Of a DNA stretch of 64,000 nucleotides, positions 1 through 7,184 are shown one piece after another. This DNA is from Actinomadura rayongensis (GTDB taxonomy: Bacteria; Actinomycetota; Actinomycetes; Streptosporangiales; Streptosporangiaceae). A program made the translations under genes and the position numbers. How positions within the stretch are numbered: position 1 is the first letter of the stretch; the number at the start of each line of letters is the position of its first letter. Where the stretch lies: positions 1,590,479-1,654,478 of the forward strand of contig NZ_WUTW01000002.1 in the NCBI RefSeq assembly GCF_009831215.1, written 5' to 3'. The notes below the pieces were generated by a model. It was given only the letters and a program-made list of their open reading frames with translations. It was not told the origin of the DNA and did not search any database.

Positions 1-185
1 TGGGTCACGTGCCGGGCTGCGCTTCCGGCTCAGCACAGGCCGACGCTGATCCGACAGATCTGCCCGGCGAAGAACTCTCAGCCGCGCAAACTGAGTGGCC
101 AAAGGTTCGTCCGTCCGCCTAGAGTCCTTGTGGTGCGTTGCAAGCAGTGGTTCGGGGGCGATGTGTTGCAGCAGATCGGGGCGAC

Positions 186-1148
186 ATGGATGTAAGCGCG
201 GTCTTCGAGTTGCCGATGCACATCTGGGTGATGCGCGACGCACTGGATGCCAAGTACTCCACTGGTTACGGTGAGCTCAAATTCAACGTTGTGCTGCCCA
301 CTGACCAGCCACCGCTCGGCGGCCCTCCTGACGTGCCCGGGATCTCGTTGCGCACGGAACTGGCCGGCGACCAAGTTGTGTGGGCGCAGGAATATGACGC
401 CCACATTCCGGAGTCACTCAAACCGGCGACCGCGCTACATCGCGTGGCAATGATAGACGTCGATGGCCCAACCTATGATCACAGGTCGTGGTTCACCCCG
501 GACAATCAGCTCGCCGAGTACGTCAATAGCTGGTTCGATGAAGTGCGTACCTGGGTTGAGGTCGTGACCGGCCAGGATCTTGATCCAAATCACCGTGTCT
601 ATGACGCCGAGTTGGTCGGCACTGGGCTCGTGTTTATTGAGCCATCGGACGATCGCGCTATAGGCTTCAGGCTTACTACGCCTCGTGTCCACCCACTTCG
701 CGCTCGGGAATGGGCCGATATTCTTGGGTTCGTCCGCGATGGCAAGCAGCCACCTCTAGAAGAAGTTCTGAGCCGTGATGCACGAGCGGCGCAAAGACGC
801 CACGCCAACAGGCGCGCGATCATCGATGCCGCTACCGCACTTGAGATCGCCCTCGGTCAGTACGTTCGTACTGTCACTGACCAATTGCCGGCAAAACAGC
901 AGGGGCGCATCGGCGAACGGACGGCGCTCGGCGACTACATCTCGATTGCCGAGCACTCCGGACTTCAGCTCGCCGTTTCCGTCGACCGGCTGCGATGGCT
1001 GAACCGCCTTCGAAACGACGCGGCGCACCGCGGTAGGGCACCAAGTCAATGGGACGTCGGCGCGGCGGTGAAAGTGATGATCGACTTCCTTGGCGCTCAT
1101 GGGCGGATCCGCCGTACGGGCGAGCACAAGTCCGACGGTGGGGAGTGA
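186..1148 (+). CDS. Hypothetical protein with C-terminal HEPN-like motif
   Basis: Protein of 320 residues if started at the ATG at 186; a TTG at 138 would add 16 residues. I do not recognise the N-terminal two thirds. The C-terminal part is helical in composition and contains RLRNDAAHRG, where R276 and H281 (ATG numbering) form the R-x4-H signature of HEPN-fold proteins, several of which are RNases. The gene converges on the nuclease-like gene at 1346-2614 and stands alone on its strand. Possible roles are an RNA-cleaving stress or defence protein, or a non-catalytic HEPN protein. The fold call is inference from one short motif. Confidence 0.6.
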   Translation: MDVSAVFELPMHIWVMRDALDAKYSTGYGELKFNVVLPTDQPPLGGPPDVPGISLRTELAGDQVVWAQEYDAHIPESLKPATALHRVAMIDVDGPTYDHRSWFTPDNQLAEYVNSWFDEVRTWVEVVTGQDLDPNHRVYDAELVGTGLVFIEPSDDRAIGFRLTTPRVHPLRAREWADILGFVRDGKQPPLEEVLSRDARAAQRRHANRRAIIDAATALEIALGQYVRTVTDQLPAKQQGRIGERTALGDYISIAEHSGLQLAVSVDRLRWLNRLRNDAAHRGRAPSQWDVGAAVKVMIDFLGAHGRIRRTGEHKSDGGE

Positions 1149-1345
1149 GTTCTAGCCGATTCCGATAACGTCGAAGCTGAGGCAGTGAACATAGATTTTC
1201 AATGAACGGACCATATCCCTAGCCTAAGCATTAATACAAACGCTGCCTCTGCTATGGCGGATGGGGCCCGTGTCGCCAGTCGCGAGTCGAGTTGGTCATG
1301 CCAGACCGTACGTGTTTGTCGGGCGCCCTTCTGCGCGGTGGCCTT

Positions 1346-2614
1346 TTAGTTGTCGGCGTCTTGGCTCTGGGTTTTTCTTTTGAAGCGGCTGGTGGCGTCG
1401 GCGGGCAGGGCGAACGGCAGGAGCGCGAGGCGGATCTCTCGGTTCGAGTCACCGTTGGCGTGCAGGACGAAGTCGATTCGTTCATCGGTGTTCTGGTGTC
1501 CGCGCCGTTTGGTGTTGGGGTGGGCGTCTATGGTCACTGCGGCGGATTTCACGGCTGCGCTGACATCTTTGTTCTTGATGAACAGGAGCAGCGCGGCTTT
1601 GGTGTCCCGCCAGGTGAGGTAGCCCAGGAGCTGGTCGAGGGCGTCGGAGGCCGACTGGGGGCCGTTCCAGAACTTGCATTCGCCGATGAAGATGTTCCGG
1701 TCCTGGACGCGGACGAGGATGTCGGTCTTGCCGGAGGCGTTGAACGTCTCTCCGGTTGCCGCGCCCTCGAATTGGGCGTTGAGGTTGACCAGGAGGAGGT
1801 TGCGGATCGCCTCCTCGTCCATGCCGACTGCAACGGCCGGACTGCGCTCCAGCGCGTTGCGCTGATGGCCCAGCGCTTGCAAGGCCGCTTCGTAGTCGGC
1901 GTCGGCCATCGCCGGCTCGGGAGTGAACGGCTTGCTTCCGGCCCGCGACCCCGAGTGCTCCGTGGGGCGGATCTCACGGCGTTTCACGGGGACGCTGTAG
2001 GTGCCGGCGTCGGCGCGGCGCCGGATCGGGAAGCCGAGCTCGGCTTGAAGATTGCGTTGGGCGAGGAGTTCGGCTTTGCGCTGAGCGACGAGCTGGGGCA
2101 CGAGGCTGCGGATCCGCTGGTTGTGCCGGTCGATGTCGGTGCGAGCCCAGGCGAGGTACATGTCGATGCTGTCAAGCTGCTCGTGGAACTGGCGGCGAAG
2201 CTGCTCGGTTTCCATCGCGCCGATGTCCAAGACGATACGAAGGTCGCGGGAGTTGAGCTCGGCGACTCGGGGCGGGTTGAGAGTGGTGGCCGTTGGACGG
2301 ACGCGGAAGACGTACTCCTCGCCCTCGTAGGGGACGACGAACGTCATGACCGTGACCCGGCGGGTGATGCGGTCCCCGAACTCGACGTACTGCCGCTCCT
2401 CTTCGGTCATTTCGAGGGTGTAGATCTCCTCGCGGAGCAGTACCGGGCAGGCGACGGTGCCAAGGCCGATGAGGGTTTCGATGACATCGTGCTCGGAGGC
2501 GTTCAGCAGCGCGTCGGCTTTCCACTTCCGAAGACGCTGCTCGATATCCTCGACAGTCGCCTGGAGGCTGTGGTCGAGATAGCCGTTCCGGCTAGCGAAC
2601 AGGGTGACATACAC
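1346..2614 (-). CDS. PD-(D/E)xK-like nuclease domain protein
   Basis: Protein of 422 residues with ATG at 2614. Residues about 296-318 read GKTDILV, a short gap, then IFIGECKFW. This is the D...ExK strand pair of the restriction-endonuclease-like (PD-(D/E)xK) fold, and the Phe/Trp after the Lys is common in Mrr-like and Holliday-type members. The first 200 residues are charged and probably helical (EQLRRQFHEQLDSIDMYLAW) and may sense or bind a partner. It lies back-to-back with the PIN gene that starts at 2838, so the two have divergent promoters. No methyltransferase or helicase adjoins it, so it is not a classic restriction-modification pair. A defence or DNA-repair role is inferred only from the fold and setting. 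Confidence 0.72.
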   Translation of the reverse strand: MYVTLFASRNGYLDHSLQATVEDIEQRLRKWKADALLNASEHDVIETLIGLGTVACPVLLREEIYTLEMTEEERQYVEFGDRITRRVTVMTFVVPYEGEEYVFRVRPTATTLNPPRVAELNSRDLRIVLDIGAMETEQLRRQFHEQLDSIDMYLAWARTDIDRHNQRIRSLVPQLVAQRKAELLAQRNLQAELGFPIRRRADAGTYSVPVKRREIRPTEHSGSRAGSKPFTPEPAMADADYEAALQALGHQRNALERSPAVAVGMDEEAIRNLLLVNLNAQFEGAATGETFNASGKTDILVRVQDRNIFIGECKFWNGPQSASDALDQLLGYLTWRDTKAALLLFIKNKDVSAAVKSAAVTIDAHPNTKRRGHQNTDERIDFVLHANGDSNREIRLALLPFALPADATSRFKRKTQSQDADN

Positions 2615-2837
2615 CCCTCCATAGTGCCGTCCGGCACCGACAGTCTCCGGCCATCACCACGAGCGACCTCACCGGCTCTGACCCAGCGGATCCGCGAAGA
2701 CGAATCAGATGCGGAGCTCGGTGGGGAAATCTGACCTCGTCGCGGATCGTCTGGGGCTGCCGTACGCGCTGGATGCAGGGACGAGCGGGACGAAGGCAGG
2801 GGTGGGAGGAAAGCGGTGGTCTGCGGGGAGTGCGCTG

Positions 2838-3839
2838 ATGCACTGTGGGGTCATGCTGATCACGCTGGGACCCGGTGGGGACCGTAGTCATGTCCTGCAA
2901 GTGATGAATCGGCTCGTTACCGAAGCGCAGAACCTGGCGAGCAGCCAGCACGGTCCGTACGCGTTGCACCGGGAGTATCACAGGTGGGTCAACGCCGCGC
3001 GCACGCAGTTGCGCTGGCAGATCAGTGAGGCCGACATACAGCGGCTTGTGCTCACCGACCGGTACAACGCGCTGCTCTCAATGCAGATCCCGGTCAAGTT
3101 CGTTGAGTCTGCGGCGGGGCTGCTGCCAGTGGATCAGCCGGGCAGCGGACCGATCCGGGAGATGCTCACCCTGGAGATCGAGGAGCATGTCCACCACCTC
3201 CAGCAGGCCGTTAAAACCTTGGAGCAGTGGAGCGCCCTGCTGGAGCGCGCTGACCGGGCTGGGCGGTTGGTGGTGGCCGACGCGAACGTGTTCTGCCACC
3301 ATCGAGACCGGTTGAAGGACTGGGACGTCGGCGCCGACGCTCACGCGGTACCCGGGCAGGACGTCCACCTAGTGCTTCCCTTGCCCGTTCTGGACGAGTT
3401 GGACCGGCTCAAGGACCGCGGTCAGGGCGCGGCCAAGACCAACGCCCGAGAGACGATCAAGCAGATGGCTGGGCTGCTGCCGCGCGGCACGGTCCGTGAG
3501 CGCGGCCAAGTGTCGTCGCCGGGGACTGTGCGGAACGGTGCGCTCACGCTGGATTTGTGGCCCGACCCTGCGGGCCATGTCCGGCTGCCCCGCGCCGACG
3601 ACGAGATCATCGCGCGAGCGGTCGCGTTCCAGGCCCTAGCGGGTCGAGAAGTCACTCTGCTCACCGGAGATGTCGGCATGGCGTCGCGCGCCGAACTCGC
3701 TGGCCTGACCACGGTCCTACTCGACCTGCCCGACGCGACCCCTAAGCCGGCCAAACCGCCCCGCGGAGCCCACCACCCCGCACGCCGTACCGCCTCGACC
3801 GGCCCACCGGCCGACGGTGCGGGTTGCGACGGCAAGTAA
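2838..3839 (+). CDS. PIN-domain protein (putative RNase)
   Basis: The ATG at 2838 follows GGGGAG with 7 nt spacing; an in-frame start at 2709 has no comparable site. The product is 333 residues. The first 130 look helical. The second half is a PIN domain: VADANVF (about 144-150), LDELDRLK (about 184-191), DDEIIARAVAF (about 254-264) and LLTGDVGM (about 273-280) supply the four acidic positions of PIN ribonucleases. The C-terminal tail is Pro/Arg-rich. No antitoxin-size gene adjoins it, unlike VapBC pairs, and the protein is much longer than VapC. A decayed partial copy of this gene lies at about 21370-21500. Confidence 0.75.
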   Translation: MHCGVMLITLGPGGDRSHVLQVMNRLVTEAQNLASSQHGPYALHREYHRWVNAARTQLRWQISEADIQRLVLTDRYNALLSMQIPVKFVESAAGLLPVDQPGSGPIREMLTLEIEEHVHHLQQAVKTLEQWSALLERADRAGRLVVADANVFCHHRDRLKDWDVGADAHAVPGQDVHLVLPLPVLDELDRLKDRGQGAAKTNARETIKQMAGLLPRGTVRERGQVSSPGTVRNGALTLDLWPDPAGHVRLPRADDEIIARAVAFQALAGREVTLLTGDVGMASRAELAGLTTVLLDLPDATPKPAKPPRGAHHPARRTASTGPPADGAGCDGK

Positions 3840-4039
3840 AGCCAGCCCATCAGGTCCGCGAATTCATCTAACGAGCGCGCTTTCGGCGGGATGAACCGGT
3901 TCGGCGACTGCATTGCGGTGATTCGATGTACCCATGCCGCCACGCGTACGAGCTGCGGTGGGGGACGAACTGCGGCAGCAACCAGCGCGGTTCCGCTACG
4001 AGCAGTCCGCGTGAGACAGGAGCGCGCCGTCGCGGTCGC

Positions 4040-5263
4040 TCACCAGGTGAAGGTCATGCGGCTGTCGCGCTTGTTGATGACGACGTCGCCGGTGCGTTGG
4101 TCGTCGGGTGTTCCGGCGGGGAAGAGGGCGACCGACGGCTGAGCCGCGCGGTCCTCGTGCCAGAGGTCGATCTGCCGGACGAGGCGGCCGGCGAGCTCGG
4201 CCCCGCGGGGACCGTGGCCGATCGCGCCCATCTGCCAGCCAGTCCCGTCTTCGGCGCGGCGTGAAGCCAGGTAGGCGAGCGAGTCACCCTCGGCGACGGC
4301 GGGGCTGAGGCCGGGGATCGCGGGCGTCGCCCGCTCTGCGTCAACGGCCGAACGCTGCGCCTTGATCCGGCAGGTTCCGGGGTCGGCTATGGACAGCCGC
4401 AGCCAGATCCCGTCGAAGGGCACGTCGCCGCCGATGATCGCGTCGGCCCAGGACTCGGTGCGCGGCCGGTCCAGGACCCCGCGCAGCGTGTCGGCGTCGA
4501 GTGGCAGGTCTTGGTCCACGTGCAGCGCGACGTCGTCGGCGATGTCGATGATGCGTTCGCCGTCGCTGTCGCCTCGCATCGAGATGAAGCCGCACAGCAG
4601 CATCGACCGGCTCGTGAGCTGGGGGATGATCCCGCCGTGGTAGTCGAGGGCGAGGGAGCGGGTGAGGCCGCGCCAGCGCAGGGGGACGACGATCCGGCCG
4701 TGTTCGGCGAGTTGCGCCCACCAGCCGGCGGGGATGTCCCACGCGCCGCTGGTGACGATGATCAGGTCGTAGGGGGCGTCGGTGGGAACGCCGTCCGCGC
4801 CGTCGCCCGTCGCCACGTGGACGTCGTCGTATCCGGCGGCCGTCAGGTTCTCGTGGGCTTCGCGGGTCACGTCGGGGTCGATGTCGATGGTGGCGACCCG
4901 GCCGCCGTCGCCGACCAGCTCCCGCAGGAGCGCGGCGTTGTACCCGGTGCCCGCGCCGATCTCCAGCACGCGTTCGCCGGGTTGCACGGCGGCTTGTTCG
5001 AGCATCGCTGCGACGACGCTGGGCTGGCTGGCGGAGCTGAGCGAGGTGCCGTCGGCGAACCGCTTGGTGACCACGATCCGGTCGGCGTAGGCGTCCTCGA
5101 CCGGTGTCTGCGGCAGGAAGAGGTGGCGGGGCACCGTCCGCATGGCCGTCTCGACGGCGGGTGCGCGGACGTGACCGCCGCTGACGAGGCCGTCGACCAG
5201 CCGGGCGTGCAGGACTTCGGGAATGGCGGTGTCCATCGCTCGCATCCTAGGTCGGGGTGTCAC
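4040..5263 (-). CDS. PCMT-like O-methyltransferase of the RiPP cluster
   Basis: Up to 407 residues from a GTG at 5263 that overlaps the upstream stop (GTGA); ATGs at 5245 and 5236 are alternatives. Residues about 95-150 are a protein-isoaspartate-methyltransferase-like SAM fold: VLEIGAGTGYNAALL (motif I), TIDIDPDV and DLIIVTSGAWDIP. About 200 residues follow that fold, ending in NKRDSRMTFTW. The other methyltransferase of this operon (10234-11493) ends almost the same way (DKRRSRMSVTF), so the two are full-length paralogues. Such enzymes in lanthipeptide clusters methylate Asp side chains, leading to aspartimide or isoaspartate. It is the last gene of the operon. Confidence 0.8.
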   Translation of the reverse strand: MTPRPRMRAMDTAIPEVLHARLVDGLVSGGHVRAPAVETAMRTVPRHLFLPQTPVEDAYADRIVVTKRFADGTSLSSASQPSVVAAMLEQAAVQPGERVLEIGAGTGYNAALLRELVGDGGRVATIDIDPDVTREAHENLTAAGYDDVHVATGDGADGVPTDAPYDLIIVTSGAWDIPAGWWAQLAEHGRIVVPLRWRGLTRSLALDYHGGIIPQLTSRSMLLCGFISMRGDSDGERIIDIADDVALHVDQDLPLDADTLRGVLDRPRTESWADAIIGGDVPFDGIWLRLSIADPGTCRIKAQRSAVDAERATPAIPGLSPAVAEGDSLAYLASRRAEDGTGWQMGAIGHGPRGAELAGRLVRQIDLWHEDRAAQPSVALFPAGTPDDQRTGDVVINKRDSRMTFTW

Positions 5264-6084
5264 GATGGGTTCGCAGGTCGGTGACTTCCCGCGTTCATTC
5301 GCTGGCGAGGCGGGCTACCAAAGACGGCTTCCTTCGCCGCCTGCGCGAGGGTGGCCTGCGCGGTCGCGCGGAGCCCGATTCTGTTCCAGTGGAAGATCAC
5401 GTGCTGGGTGATCACCGCGCGCACTCCTCGGGTGAGGTCGCCGTCTTCGCGAAGCGTGCGAAGCGCTCGGCCTGCGTTCTCGAAGGCGGCGAGCCATTCG
5501 GTGCCGATGCGGTCGGGGCGTGCGGCGCCGCGCAGAAGGTGCTGCACGCCGCAGGTGAATGCTGCCCACGATCCCGGGTGCGCTTGCGGGTCGCGCGGTT
5601 CGGTGCGTAGTCCCGCACGTTGTTCGGCAATACGCGCCCACACGTCGCCTTGCTCGGCCCAGTCCAGCCCTGCCGCGCGCATGAGGGCGGTGCATAGCAC
5701 CAGCGATCTTTCGCGTCGGTCGGCGGGGTTGGTGGCGAGGTAGGTGAGCAGGTGCGCGCTGTCATGGTGGAACAGGGTGTGCGCGGCGCGCATGCTGGCG
5801 GAGCCGCCGAAGGCGTGGATCTCGGGCTCGTAGATGTCGCGGGTCCAGGTGACGCCGTGGATGAGCAGCGGGTGCAGCGGGTCGGCGTTCTGTTCGCGGG
5901 TCTGGTCGGCGAGGCGGTATCGGATGCGCCAGCGGCCTTTGCGGATGAACCACCACGCCGTGATGAGCCCGGCGGCCTCGGCGCTGGGGAGAATCTGGTC
6001 GAGGTGGGCGACGGCGTGGCGTTCGCGTTCGCGCGTGCTGCGGCCGGGATAGGCGATGTTCACCTGCGTCCAGCGGTCGTCCAC
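5260..6084 (-). CDS. Stand-alone SpaB_C / thiopeptide-type bacteriocin biosynthesis protein
   Basis: Start chosen as GTG 6084, 15 nt after the LanC stop, with AAAGG upstream; it begins VDDRWTQVNIAYPG, the usual opening of this family. An ATG at 6126 would overlap lanC and has no ribosome site. The 274-residue product resembles the C-terminal elimination domain of LanB enzymes: IRKGRWRIRYRL (about 60), PEIHAFGGSASM and HHDSAHLLTYL. The family removes glutamate from activated Ser/Thr or, in thiopeptides, catalyses cycloaddition. LanB in this operon already has such a domain, so this one is a second, free-standing copy, as in known FxLD-type clusters. Its stop overlaps the next start. Confidence 0.82.
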   Translation of the reverse strand: MDDRWTQVNIAYPGRSTRERERHAVAHLDQILPSAEAAGLITAWWFIRKGRWRIRYRLADQTREQNADPLHPLLIHGVTWTRDIYEPEIHAFGGSASMRAAHTLFHHDSAHLLTYLATNPADRRERSLVLCTALMRAAGLDWAEQGDVWARIAEQRAGLRTEPRDPQAHPGSWAAFTCGVQHLLRGAARPDRIGTEWLAAFENAGRALRTLREDGDLTRGVRAVITQHVIFHWNRIGLRATAQATLAQAAKEAVFGSPPRQRMNAGSHRPANPS

Positions 6085-6098
6085 GATTGGTGTGCCTT

Positions 6099-7184
6099 TC
6101 AGTAGAGCAGGAGGCAGGCGTCCCATGAGGTCGTCGTCGTCGCGGTGGCCAGGACCGCGCCGGCCGCGCCGTCGAGGAAGCCGGCCGGTTCGTCGTCTGG
6201 GCCGCTGTTGGCGTGCAGGCGTACCAGCGGGCTTTGCGGTATCGGGGTTGAGGCGTCGGCGGCGATGCGGCGGCCGGTCGCCAGGAGTCCGGCGGTGCCG
6301 TGGCACAGGCTGCGGTCGGTGAGGCGTCGTGTCTGGGTAGGATCTTGCGCGCAGGCGGTGAAGGCGGCTTCGGCGTGGCGCTGGCGATGGGCGTCGCTGA
6401 CGGCTCGGCCGGCGAGTTGCTGGGCGCGGGCGATACCGGGCGTTCCGTAGCACCAGGACGGGCGTAGCGGGCCGGGCTGGTTCGGCTGGCCGCGTTGCAT
6501 TTCGTCGCGGCTGAGCCACTGCGGCCACCATGCGGAACCGTTGTCGGTGTGCTGCTCCCAGGCGTCCAGCCACGCGGTTATCCGTGCGATGGCGTCGAGG
6601 TGGCCGGGGACGTGGGTGCCGTCGAGGTGGGTGAGGGAGAGCAGGGCGAGCGGGCCGGGGATTCCGTGGGCGATTCCGTGGTTGCTGTGCCCTCCGGCCC
6701 AGTCTGTGCGGTCGCGGTGGGGGCCGGTGCGGTTCCACCAGCCGGGTAGGCCGTCGAGGGGTTCGGTGAGCCGGACGAGGTAGTCCAGGACCTTGCGGAG
6801 CAGGTCGGGTTCGCCGATGCGGCGTAGGACGACGCCGAGCCCGGTCAGCCCACGGATCAGGTCGTACTCGGCGTACTCGGGTCGCTCACGCCGGTCGATA
6901 CGGCGGTGCGCGGCCTCCAGCCGGTCGTGGACCACCCTCCGGGTGCCGTCGACTGCGACGGCCGTGGCCTGCGTCAAGCCCGGCAGACCGGACGCTGCCG
7001 TGGCCGTCGTCAGGACGTAGGCGAGCGCCGGAGCGCCGTAGTAGAGGCTGGCGCCGCCCGCGACGCTGACGCCGTCCGCCACGGCGTGCTCCAATGCCGC
7101 ACGGGCTTGCGCCCGCTGGCCGCTCTCCAGGTGCCAGAGCGCGATTCCGGCCGCTCCCTCGGCGAGGGACTGTCCGGCGGTCAC
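6099..7184 (-). CDS. lanC: LanC-like lanthipeptide cyclase
   Basis: Protein of 361 residues; the GTG at 7184 overlaps the lanB stop (GTGA), implying coupled translation. It has the LanC (alpha/alpha)-toroid repeats with Gly-rich turns (GLGVVLRRIG, HGIPGPLALLSL). The zinc ligands are visible: C245 in WCYGTPG and C294-H295 in LCHGTAG. H166 and H169-type residues in GGHSNHGIAHG match the usual active-site loop. It would activate the precursor cysteines and add them to dehydrated Ser/Thr, forming (methyl)lanthionine rings. Length and motifs are complete, so it should be active. Confidence 0.9.
   Translation of the reverse strand: MTAGQSLAEGAAGIALWHLESGQRAQARAALEHAVADGVSVAGGASLYYGAPALAYVLTTATAASGLPGLTQATAVAVDGTRRVVHDRLEAAHRRIDRRERPEYAEYDLIRGLTGLGVVLRRIGEPDLLRKVLDYLVRLTEPLDGLPGWWNRTGPHRDRTDWAGGHSNHGIAHGIPGPLALLSLTHLDGTHVPGHLDAIARITAWLDAWEQHTDNGSAWWPQWLSRDEMQRGQPNQPGPLRPSWCYGTPGIARAQQLAGRAVSDAHRQRHAEAAFTACAQDPTQTRRLTDRSLCHGTAGLLATGRRIAADASTPIPQSPLVRLHANSGPDDEPAGFLDGAAGAVLATATTTTSWDACLLLY

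Noticed and set aside
1292..2734. Long plus-strand open frame opposite the nuclease gene
   Set aside because: Gly/Val-rich antisense shadow of a GC-rich gene; no motif, while the minus strand encodes a clear nuclease signature.
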